Assembly: GCA_025351925.1 (NCBI GenBank)
Contig: JANXVC010000411.1
Location: 1-46,838 of the forward strand
DNA length: 46,838 nt
Direction: 5' to 3'
Origin: Rhodospirillales bacterium
Lineage (GTDB): Bacteria; Pseudomonadota; Alphaproteobacteria; Acetobacterales; Acetobacteraceae
Translations under genes and position numbers: made by a program
In this document: positions 36,080 to 43,099 of the stretch, in pieces
How positions within the stretch are numbered: the first letter of the stretch is position 1
Layout: every line of letters begins with the position of its first letter
Notes under the pieces: model-generated
Told to the model about the DNA's origin: nothing
Databases searched by the model: none
What the model saw: the letters and a program-made list of their open reading frames with translations, nothing else

Positions 36080-37480
36080 ATGAACGATCTTGTCATCACT
36101 CCGTTCCTAAGCCACGCTCGCAACGCTGGACAAGCCTGGGCGGCTCTCGGATTACCGGCGCGGCTCGCGGTGATCGGGCGCCTGCGCGGACTGATTGCGC
36201 GCGACGCCATGGCCCTCGCAGCAACTGTCGCACGCAGCCCCGCCGACACGCTGGTCGCCGAGGTGCTGCCGCTGGCTGAGGCTGCGCGTTTCCTGCTGCG
36301 CCGTGCCCCAACCTTGCTGGCGCCGCGGCACCCACGCGGCGGCCGGCCGCTCTGGCTGTTCGGCGTGCGGGCCCGTATCCTCCGGGAACCTTGCGGCGTT
36401 GTGCTGATCCTGGCGCCCAGCAATTATCCATTGTTCCTATCGGGTGCGCAGGCGTTGCAGGCGCTGGCGGCCGGCAATGCCGTATGCGTGAAGCCGGCAC
36501 CGGAATGCAAGGCGCCGATGCAGGCGCTGGCGGGCCTATTGCGGGAGGCCGGGCTGCCGGACGGCGTGTTCCAGGCACTGGACCCAGCCGCCGGTGAGGC
36601 CGCGGTGCGGGCGGGCTTTGACCATATCGTGCTAACCGGCAGCGCCGAGACCGGCCAACGCGTGCTGGCCGCCGCCGCCGACACGCTGACGCCGGCGACA
36701 ATGGAGCTCTCCGGCTCCGACGCGGTGTTCGTGCTGCCTGGCGCGGACCTTGATCTTGTTGCGGCCTGTCTCGCCTATGGCCTGCGGCTGAATGGCGGCG
36801 CTACCTGCATTGCGCCGCGCCGGGTGTTTGTCATGCACGGGGATGCGACGGCATTGGAGGCCAAGCTGCTGGCGCGATTGCCCGCTATTCCTGCGGCGAC
36901 GGTGCCGACTGCAACAGCAACCCGGCTCTCAACGTTGATGGAACAGGCCGTAGCAGAGGGCGCACGCGTTGCATCGGGCGGCCCTGGCCGGCCCATGGTG
37001 GTTGCCGAGGCACGGCCCGGCATGGCGCTGCTGCAGCAAGACGTGTTCGCGCCGTGGCTGGCGCTGGTTCCGGTTGCGAGCCCCGAGGCGGCGCTGACTG
37101 CTGCGGCAGACTGCCCGTATGCGCTTGGCGCCAGCGTATTCGGCCCGCCTGCGGCCGCCCAGGCGATGGCGCGGCGGGTCCAGGCCGGGTCGGTCTGCAT
37201 TAACGATCTGATTGTGCCGACCGCAGATCCGCGTCTGCCGTTCGGCGGGCGCCGCCGCAGCGGCTTCGGCAGCACGCGGGGCGCCGAGGGGCTGCTGGGC
37301 ATGACGGTGGTGAAGACGGTCAGCGAACGCCGCAGTCAGTTCCGGCCGCATCTGACCGCCGCGACCGCGAATGATGCCGTTCAGTTTGCAGCCATGACCG
37401 CCTTGCTGCACGGTGATTGGCGTGTGCGCTGGACGGCGTTGCGCAGTTTTGCAGCGCAGGGGCGAAACCGCATGCCCTGA
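36080..37480 (+). CDS. Aldehyde dehydrogenase family protein next to the carotenoid operon
   Basis: The 466-residue ALDH has the catalytic Cys243 in NGGATCIAPRR, the general base Glu209 in ATMELSGSD, and cofactor-loop sequences ILAPSNYPLFLSGAQALQALAAGN and VLTGSAETGQRV. The C-terminal PFGGRRRSGFGSTRGAEG is conserved. The C-terminal tail after VVKTVSERR is longer than usual. Start MNDLVIT at 36080 has AGAGGTGG upstream; a Met at 36059 lacks one. Its position, divergent from the desaturase/oxidase/glycosyltransferase/acyltransferase genes, fits oxidation of a carotenoid aldehyde to the carboxylic acid, as AldH does in staphyloxanthin synthesis. Confidence 0.88.
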   Translation: MNDLVITPFLSHARNAGQAWAALGLPARLAVIGRLRGLIARDAMALAATVARSPADTLVAEVLPLAEAARFLLRRAPTLLAPRHPRGGRPLWLFGVRARILREPCGVVLILAPSNYPLFLSGAQALQALAAGNAVCVKPAPECKAPMQALAGLLREAGLPDGVFQALDPAAGEAAVRAGFDHIVLTGSAETGQRVLAAAADTLTPATMELSGSDAVFVLPGADLDLVAACLAYGLRLNGGATCIAPRRVFVMHGDATALEAKLLARLPAIPAATVPTATATRLSTLMEQAVAEGARVASGGPGRPMVVAEARPGMALLQQDVFAPWLALVPVASPEAALTAAADCPYALGASVFGPPAAAQAMARRVQAGSVCINDLIVPTADPRLPFGGRRRSGFGSTRGAEGLLGMTVVKTVSERRSQFRPHLTAATANDAVQFAAMTALLHGDWRVRWTALRSFAAQGRNRMP

Positions 37481-37585
37481 ACTTGGACAGACGCCGAGAC
37501 ATCATGCTGCGGCTGTCGCAAGTGCGGTTCTCGTTTAGTCTGCGGCCTGTGTTATCGTCTTACCGAAATATCGGGGGAAGGCTCC

Positions 37586-38575
37586 ATGCTTAATCATCGA
37601 GTCCGTGTGGCGGCCATGGTCGCAGGCGCCCTGCTTGCGGCGCCGGCCGTGGCTGCCTGGGCACAGGGCGGCACGACGGCGACCCAGACGGTGGACGCCA
37701 TGAACCAGCTTTGGGGCCGTCATCCCGGAATCCGCGCGAACCATGCGAAGGGGATTGTCGTCGAGGGCAGTTTTACGCCGACGCCCGAGGCTGCCGCATT
37801 GAGCAAGGCGAGCCTGTTCGCGGGAAAGCCAGTGCCAGTGACGCTGCGCTTTTCGGACTCAACCGGCCTGCCGGCGATCCCGGACGGCGTCGATGACGCT
37901 AATCCGCATGGGCTGTCCATGAAGTTCCACCTCGCAGACGGCGGCGAGATGGACGTTGTCGCCAATTCGCTCGCATTCTTTCCGGTCGCGACCGGCGAGG
38001 AGTTCCGGGACCTGCTGCAGGCGCTGACTGTAAGCGGCCCCGATGCGGCGAAGCCGACCAAGGCCGACCAGTTCATCGCGGCCCATCCCAGCGTGCTCAA
38101 GGCTTTTGCGTCAGCCAGCACGCCCACGAGTTACGCGCGGGAGACCTATAACGGCATCGACGCATTCATCTTCGTCGATGCGGCCGGCAAGCGGCAGCCG
38201 TTCCGTTTCCAGTTCGTCCCGGTGGCCGGGGCCGAGCACATCGCGCCGGCCGACGCAGCGAAGCAGGCGCCCGACTTCCTGCAGGACGAGCTGACGCAGC
38301 GCCTGGCCAAGCAGCCGGTCGCGTTCCGCATGATGGCGCAGCTCGCCAATCCCGGCGACCAGACCAAGGACCCGACCCAGCCCTGGCCCGGCGATCGGCG
38401 CATGGCCGACCTTGGGACCATCACGATCACCAAGGTCGCGCCGGACAACGCGGCCGCGGCACAAGCCCTGCGCCTGCTGCCCAACCGCGTGCCCGCGGGC
38501 ATCGAGGTGTCCGATGACCCGCTGATCAGCGCGCGCGTGCAGGCCTACGTCATCTCCTTCGGACGACGGAACTGA
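37586..38575 (+). CDS. Periplasmic catalase-family peroxidase (SrpA-like)
   Basis: The 329-residue heme peroxidase is a reduced catalase fold. A signal peptide (VAAMVAGALLAAPAVAAWA) directs export. The distal His53 lies in GIRANHAKGIVVEGSF, followed by FSDSTGLPAIPDG and NPHGLSMKFHL, then NSLAFFPV. The proximal tyrosine (about 321) is in SARVQAYVISFGRRN. The protein lacks the large C-terminal domains of full catalases, as in SrpA/KatX-type peroxidases. GGGGGAAGG precedes the ATG. It likely removes peroxide in the periplasm; the M20 gene follows after 29 nt. Confidence 0.88.
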   Translation: MLNHRVRVAAMVAGALLAAPAVAAWAQGGTTATQTVDAMNQLWGRHPGIRANHAKGIVVEGSFTPTPEAAALSKASLFAGKPVPVTLRFSDSTGLPAIPDGVDDANPHGLSMKFHLADGGEMDVVANSLAFFPVATGEEFRDLLQALTVSGPDAAKPTKADQFIAAHPSVLKAFASASTPTSYARETYNGIDAFIFVDAAGKRQPFRFQFVPVAGAEHIAPADAAKQAPDFLQDELTQRLAKQPVAFRMMAQLANPGDQTKDPTQPWPGDRRMADLGTITITKVAPDNAAAAQALRLLPNRVPAGIEVSDDPLISARVQAYVISFGRRN

Positions 38576-38604
38576 CCGTTCGAATGTTCGAAGCGGGAGG
38601 CAGC

Positions 38605-40026
38605 ATGGAGGGAAGCAGGGCAGGGGCGATCGGCGGCGCATTGGCGTTCTTCGACGATGGCAGTTTTCAGTCGCTGCTGGCCGGCCTGGTCGCGGTGCCC
38701 AGCACCTCGCAGGACCCCAGCCACGACGCGGACCTGGCGCGCTACCTCAAATCGCATATTACGCCGTGGCTCAAGCGGATAGGCTTTACGGTCGAGGTGC
38801 ACGCGAACCCCAAGCCCGGCTTCGGGCCGATCCTGCTTGCCGAGCGAGTCGAGGGCGCCGGGCCGACGGTGCTGACCTATGGCCACGGCGATACCGTGCG
38901 CGGCTTGGCGGAGCAGTGGCGCCCTGGGCTCGATCCTTGGGTGCTGACGCAGGAGGGCGACCGCTGGTACGGCCGAGGCGCCGCCGACAATAAGGGCCAG
39001 CACGCGCTCAACCTGGCGGCGCTGGAGGCCGTGCTCGCCGAGCGTCGTGGCCGCCTCGGCTTTAACATCAAGCTGGTGCTGGAGACGGCGGAGGAGCGCG
39101 GCAGCCAGGGCCTGCGCGAGTTCGTCGCAGCGCACCGGGACCGGCTCGCGGCCGACGTGCTGATCGCCAGCGACGGGCCGCGGGTGAACGCTGGCATTCC
39201 CACCGTCTCGACGGGCACCCGCGGCACGTTCCACTTCGACCTGGTGCTCGACATCCGGCCCGGTGGCGTGCATTCCGGCAACTGGGGCGGCATGACCACC
39301 GATCCGGCCATTGTGCTGTCCCACGCCATTGCGGCCATCGCCGACCGCAACGGCCGCATCCTGGTGCGCGACTGGCTACCGGCCGCCATGCCCGGCAGCG
39401 TACGCGACGCGCTGCGTGGGCTGGAGCTGGTGGCGGAGGGCGAGGCGGCGACGATCGATCCCGGCTGGGGCGAGCCCGGGCTGTCGGCGGCAGAAAAAAT
39501 CTACGGCTGGAACAGCTTCATCGTGCTGGCGCTGCTGTCAGGCCGGCCGGAGAACCCGGTCAACGCCGTGGCGCCCAATGCCCGGGCGAGCTGCCAAATC
39601 CGCTACACCGTCGATACCGACCCCATGATGTTCGAAGCCGCTTTACGCCGCCACCTGGACGCGGCCGGTTTTCCCGAGGTGAAAATCATCTCCCAGGGCG
39701 TCCGCATGGCGGCGAGCCGCACCGATCCGGCCAACCCCTGGGTGCGCTGGGCGGTCGCCAGCATGGCGCAGACCCTCGACCGCCCGATCCAGCTTATTCC
39801 CAACAGCGGCGGTGGGCTGCCGGGCGACGTGTTCATCGACCATCTCGGCACGCCGCTGGTCTGGGTGCCGCACAGCTACAACGGCTGCAAGCAGCACGGC
39901 CCCGACGAGCACTTGCTGATCGCACCGGCGCGCGAGGGCATCGCGGCCTTCGCCGGGCTGTGGTGGGATTTGGGGGAGAGCGCGACGCCGGGAACCCGGG
40001 GGATTGGTGGGCGCGACAGGGATTGA
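38605..40026 (+). CDS. M20-family metallopeptidase
   Basis: The 473-residue co-catalytic zinc peptidase has the metal-binding motifs TYGHGDTVRG, GRGAADNKGQ, ETAEERGSQGL, and a C-terminal HGPDEHLL, plus GGGLPGDVF near the end. Dimerisation-domain sequence RPGGVHSGNWGGMT is present. M20 enzymes cut peptides or N-acyl amino acids; the exact substrate is not evident. I use MEGSRAG at 38605 because GGGAGG lies 4 nt upstream, whereas the ATG at 38584 has none. The stop codon lies within the antisense tRNA-Val gene (22-nt overlap including CCA). Confidence 0.9.
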   Translation: MEGSRAGAIGGALAFFDDGSFQSLLAGLVAVPSTSQDPSHDADLARYLKSHITPWLKRIGFTVEVHANPKPGFGPILLAERVEGAGPTVLTYGHGDTVRGLAEQWRPGLDPWVLTQEGDRWYGRGAADNKGQHALNLAALEAVLAERRGRLGFNIKLVLETAEERGSQGLREFVAAHRDRLAADVLIASDGPRVNAGIPTVSTGTRGTFHFDLVLDIRPGGVHSGNWGGMTTDPAIVLSHAIAAIADRNGRILVRDWLPAAMPGSVRDALRGLELVAEGEAATIDPGWGEPGLSAAEKIYGWNSFIVLALLSGRPENPVNAVAPNARASCQIRYTVDTDPMMFEAALRRHLDAAGFPEVKIISQGVRMAASRTDPANPWVRWAVASMAQTLDRPIQLIPNSGGGLPGDVFIDHLGTPLVWVPHSYNGCKQHGPDEHLLIAPAREGIAAFAGLWWDLGESATPGTRGIGGRDRD

Positions 40027-40079
40027 ACCTGTGACCCTTCGCGTGTGAAGCGAATGCTCTACCGCTGAGCTACGCGCCC
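40005..40079 (-). tRNA. tRNA-Val (anticodon CAC), CCA encoded
   Basis: On the minus strand a cloverleaf folds: acceptor GGGCGCG/CGCGCCC, D-arm GCTC-AGCGGTA-GAGC, anticodon stem TTCGC/GCGAA with loop TTCACAC giving anticodon CAC (valine codon GTG), T-arm ACAGG-TTCAATC-CCTGT, discriminator A and an encoded CCA. Length is 75 nt with CCA. Its 3' 22 nt overlap the 3' end and stop of the M20 gene on the opposite strand. Confidence 0.96.
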
Positions 40080-40184
40080 CCGATCTTGGAAGTAAGCTTC
40101 CGGGGAGTTCCGAGGGTTGGCTGTGTAGGGGCCGGCTCCCGCCGATGTCAAGTTGCAGCGCCGCCCATTCGGTCCAACATCGTC

Positions 40185-40955
40185 ATGATGAAACATCTCG
40201 CCGCCGCGCTGCTCCTGTTGTGCCTGCCTGCGGTCGCCCGCGCGCAGCAGCCGGTCCACGCGCATTACGCCGCCTATGCCGCCGGGCTGAATGTCCTGCG
40301 CCTGGATGCGGATCTCGCCGTCGGCCCGCGCGACTACCGGGTGCACCTGGTTTATCACACGTCCGGCACGGTCGGCGCGCTGTTCCGGGCGGAGCAGGAC
40401 ACGGTGGTCGAGGGCGTCTTCGCCGGCGATCGTCCGGCGCCCCGGCGCTTCTACAGCTTCGGCCACATACGCGGCCGGGCCCGCGTCACCCAGATCGACT
40501 ACCCCAAGGGCCAGCCGGAGATTCGCACCTTGAATCCTCCCAATGAGGAGGAACGCGAGCCGGTGCCTCCCGCCGACCAGGCCGGCACCATCGATAGCGT
40601 GAGCGCCATGGCGCAGCTGGTGCGCCAGGTGAACGCGACCGGCCGGTGCGAGGGCCGTTCGCGCACCTATGACGGACGGCGCCTGGCCGAGCTGAGCGCG
40701 CGCACCACCGGGCAGGAGGCGCTGGAGCCAACGGGCCGCTCCAGCTTCTCGGGGCCTGCGCTGCGGTGCGATTTCGAGGGTCGGCAGCTCGCTGGCTTCC
40801 GGCTGGACGTGGACCGCGCCGCGGCGCAGCGTCCGCGGCGCGGCACCGCCTGGTTCGCCGCGATGACGCCGGGCGGCCCGATGATCCCGGTGCGCATGCA
40901 GTTCGACACCGACCTCATCGGCAGCTTGACGATGTACTTAGCCGCGCCCGAGTAG
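40185..40955 (+). CDS. DUF3108 domain-containing secreted protein
   Basis: The 256-residue protein starts with a signal peptide (HLAAALLLLCLPAVARAQQ) and contains a DUF3108 domain: HAHYAAYAAGLNVLRLDADLAV, VYHTSGTVGALFRAEQDTVVEG, RARVTQIDYPKGQPEIRTLNPP and IPVRMQFDTDLIGSLTMYLA. The function is unknown; it should be periplasmic or envelope-associated. Two adjacent ATGs (40185, 40188) are possible starts. Its last 6 codons and stop form the first copy of a 20-bp direct repeat that recurs 30 bp later in the end of the convergent phosphatase gene. Confidence 0.86.
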   Translation: MMKHLAAALLLLCLPAVARAQQPVHAHYAAYAAGLNVLRLDADLAVGPRDYRVHLVYHTSGTVGALFRAEQDTVVEGVFAGDRPAPRRFYSFGHIRGRARVTQIDYPKGQPEIRTLNPPNEEEREPVPPADQAGTIDSVSAMAQLVRQVNATGRCEGRSRTYDGRRLAELSARTTGQEALEPTGRSSFSGPALRCDFEGRQLAGFRLDVDRAAAQRPRRGTAWFAAMTPGGPMIPVRMQFDTDLIGSLTMYLAAPE

Positions 40956-40985
40956 CGCTTTGGGCACTTAGCCGCGCCCGAGTAG
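40936..40985. repeat. Direct repeat (2 x 20 bp, 30-bp period) at two convergent gene ends
   Basis: ACTTAGCCGCGCCCGAGTAG occurs at 40936-40955 and again, identically, at 40966-40985, with 10 nt between. Copy 1 holds the DUF3108 stop; copy 2, read on the minus strand, holds the phosphatase stop. Confidence 0.95.
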
Positions 40986-41618
40986 GCCGCGCGCCAGTTC
41001 AGCGACTTCGGGGAACGCCTGCGCCGTCGCCGTGATCCCCGCTGGTGCCGCGCCATAGCCCCAGGCGGCGAAGATGCATGGCACCCCGGCGCCGGCAGCC
41101 GCTTGGACGTCGTTATGGTGGTCGCCGACCATGACCGCCGCATCCGCACGGCCCCCCGCATCCGCCAGGGTCGCAAGCAGGTGCTTGGGATCGGGCTTGC
41201 GGGTCCGGTAGCTGTCGCCGCCGCCCACCGCGGCAAACAGTTCCAGCACCCCGAGCGTCGAGAGCAACTCGCGGGCCGGGATCACCGGCTTGTTGGTGCA
41301 GACGGCGAAGCGCCAGCCCTCCGCCGCCATGGCGCGCAATGTCGGCTCCACGCCTGGATACAGCTGCGATCCGTCCGCGACATTGGCGGTGTAGTCGTCG
41401 AGCATCGTCTGCAGGTCGGCCGGCGTCGCCTCCCGGCCGCGCGCCGCCATCGCCCGGCGCATCAGCACGGCCGCGCCGTCGCCGATCATCGGGACGACCT
41501 GCTCAGTCGTCAAAACCTCCAGCCCGCGCGCCGCCATCACGCGGTTGACGCTGGCCAGCAGGTCGGGGACGGTGTCCACCAACGTTCCATCGAGGTCGAG
41601 CAGCAGGGTCGGTCCCAT
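40968..41618 (-). CDS. gph: Phosphoglycolate phosphatase (HAD family)
   Basis: The 216-residue HAD hydrolase has motif I DLDGT with Asp8/Asp10, motif II CTNKP, motif III lysine in RKPDPKHL and motif IV VGDHHNDV. The helical cap spans about 15-80. The composition and length match phosphoglycolate phosphatase, which removes 2-phosphoglycolate formed by DNA repair or Rubisco oxygenation. Other HAD substrates are possible. TTGGAG is 9 nt upstream of the ATG. It is divergent from glmU (67 nt) and ends 12 nt from the DUF3108 stop. Confidence 0.85.
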   Translation of the reverse strand: MGPTLLLDLDGTLVDTVPDLLASVNRVMAARGLEVLTTEQVVPMIGDGAAVLMRRAMAARGREATPADLQTMLDDYTANVADGSQLYPGVEPTLRAMAAEGWRFAVCTNKPVIPARELLSTLGVLELFAAVGGGDSYRTRKPDPKHLLATLADAGGRADAAVMVGDHHNDVQAAAGAGVPCIFAAWGYGAAPAGITATAQAFPEVAELARGLLGRG

Positions 41619-41648
41619 CCAGGGCACTCCAAGTGATCCGTATGGCCT

Positions 41649-41678
41649 TTGACATGGGCGCGGGCCGGACGCTACCCA
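41649..41678 (+). promoter_or_regulatory. Candidate promoter of glmU, placed for a leaderless mRNA
   Basis: A perfect TTGACA (41649-41654) is followed after 18 nt by TACCCA (41673-41678), within GCTACCCA. The expected start falls at about 41684-41686, the glmU ATG. No Shine-Dalgarno precedes the ATG. Confidence 0.5.
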
Positions 41679-41685
41679 TCGTTGC

Positions 41686-42999
41686 ATGACAACAACTGCA
41701 ATCCTGCTGGCGGCCGGGCTGGGCACCCGCATGAAATCCGCGCTGCCAAAGGCGCTGCACCCGATTGCGGGGCGCCCGATGCTGCAGCATTTGATCGCGA
41801 GCTGCACGCAGGTGTTCGACCGCGTCGTCGTGGTTGTCGGCCCCGGGATGGATATGCTGGCGCGGGCGGCTGCACCGCATCCGGTGATTGTGCAGACGGA
41901 CCGGCTCGGCACCGCCCACGCAGCGCTGCAGGCGGCGGCGCAGTTCGGCAATGGCGACGTGGCCGTGCTGTATGCCGACAACCCGCTGATCCGGCCCGCG
42001 ACCCTGCGGCGCCTGCTGGACCGGCGGCATACGGCGGGTGTCGCGCTCGCTTTGCTGGCAATGCGCCCGGTCGATCCTGGCCGCTACGGCCGGGTGGTGA
42101 CCGATGGGGAGGACGTCCAGCACATCGTGGAGTGGGCCGACGCGACCGAGGCCGAGCGCGAGGTTGGATTATGCAACGCCGGCGTGCTGTGCGCCCCCGC
42201 CGCCGATTTCCTGCGTTGGCTAGAGCAGGTGCAGCCCAGTCCGAAAGGCGAGTTCTACCTCACGGACTGCGTGGGGCTGGCCCGCAGCGAGGGCCGGCGC
42301 GTCGCGGTCATCGAGGCGCCGGCCGAGGAGCTGCGCGGCATCAACTCGCGCGCCGAGCTGGCGGAGGCTGAGGCGACAGTGCAGGGCTGGCTGCGCTTGG
42401 CCGCGATGGACGGCGGTGCCACGCTGACCGCACCCGACACCGTATTCCTGAGCGCCGACACCGTGCTCGCGCCAGACGTGACGGTGCAGCCGCACGTGGT
42501 GTTCGGACCCGGCGTCAGCGTGGCGTCCGGCGCCGAGATACGCGCCTTCAGCCACTTGGAAGGCTGCGAGATCGGTCCGGGCGCGCTGATCGGCCCCTAC
42601 GCCCGGCTCCGCCCCGGCACCGTAGTGGCGGCCCGCGCCCATGTCGGCAATTTCGTCGAGCTGAAGGCGACGCATCTCGGGGCCGGCGCCAAGGCCAACC
42701 ACCTGAGCTACCTCGGCGACAGCACGATCGGGCCCGGCACGAACATCGGCGCCGGCACCATCACCTGCAACTACGACGGCTTTGCCAAGCACCGCACGAC
42801 GATCGGCGCCGGGGTGTTCGTCGGCACGTCGGCGGTGCTGGTGGCGCCCGTGACGCTTGGAGACGGCAGCTTCATCGCCGCTGGCAGCGTGGTGACCAAG
42901 GACGTGGGCCCGGATGCGATGGCGTTCGGCCGCGCGCAGCAGGTCGAGAAGCCCGGGCGCGCGGCAGCCTTCCGGGCAGCGCGCGCCAAATCCCGCTGA
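41686..42999 (+). CDS. glmU: Bifunctional UDP-GlcNAc pyrophosphorylase / GlcN-1-P acetyltransferase GlmU
   Basis: GlmU makes UDP-N-acetylglucosamine for peptidoglycan and lipopolysaccharide. The N-terminal pyrophosphorylase has the nucleotide loop LAAGLGTRMKSALPKALHPIAG (8-29), VQTDRLGTAHA and YADNPLI. The C-terminal left-handed beta helix has ENGARVRPG-type hexapeptides, here IGPYARLRPGT, GNFVELKATHLGAGAKANHLSYLGDSTIGPGTNIGAGTITCNYDG and GSFIAAGSVVTKD. Both catalytic halves look intact; 437 residues is slightly short. There is no ribosome-binding site. A 17-bp tandem repeat begins at its stop codon. Confidence 0.95.
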   Translation: MTTTAILLAAGLGTRMKSALPKALHPIAGRPMLQHLIASCTQVFDRVVVVVGPGMDMLARAAAPHPVIVQTDRLGTAHAALQAAAQFGNGDVAVLYADNPLIRPATLRRLLDRRHTAGVALALLAMRPVDPGRYGRVVTDGEDVQHIVEWADATEAEREVGLCNAGVLCAPAADFLRWLEQVQPSPKGEFYLTDCVGLARSEGRRVAVIEAPAEELRGINSRAELAEAEATVQGWLRLAAMDGGATLTAPDTVFLSADTVLAPDVTVQPHVVFGPGVSVASGAEIRAFSHLEGCEIGPGALIGPYARLRPGTVVAARAHVGNFVELKATHLGAGAKANHLSYLGDSTIGPGTNIGAGTITCNYDGFAKHRTTIGAGVFVGTSAVLVAPVTLGDGSFIAAGSVVTKDVGPDAMAFGRAQQVEKPGRAAAFRAARAKSR

Positions 43000-43060
43000 C
43001 ACGTCAGCCCCGCTGACCCGTCAGCAACGCTGACACATCAACCCCGCTGACATCGCGTGC
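42994..43060 (+). repeat. Tandem repeat (4 x 17 bp) starting at the glmU stop
   Basis: CGCTGAC recurs at 42994, 43011, 43028 and 43045, an exact 17-nt period. The first two units also carry GTCAG two nt later, making CTGAC-NN-GTCAG inverted repeats; copies 3 and 4 are degraded. The glmU TGA is in copy 1. The fourth copy supplies the -35 of the next promoter. Confidence 0.9.
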
Positions 43061-43075
43061 GGGCGGGCCTATCTT
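43047..43075 (+). promoter_or_regulatory. Candidate promoter of the aldehyde dehydrogenase gene
   Basis: CTGACA (43047-43052) is followed after 17 nt by TATCTT (43070-43075). The predicted start near 43082 leaves a short leader with GGAGGA before the ATG at 43100. The -35 lies inside the last copy of the 17-bp repeat. Confidence 0.5.
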
Positions 43076-43099
43076 CCGTGCAAACGGAGGACTCCCCCC

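Noticed and set aside
42994..43060. CRISPR-like array
   Set aside because: Units of 17 bp with no unique spacers and no cas genes; it is a simple tandem repeat.
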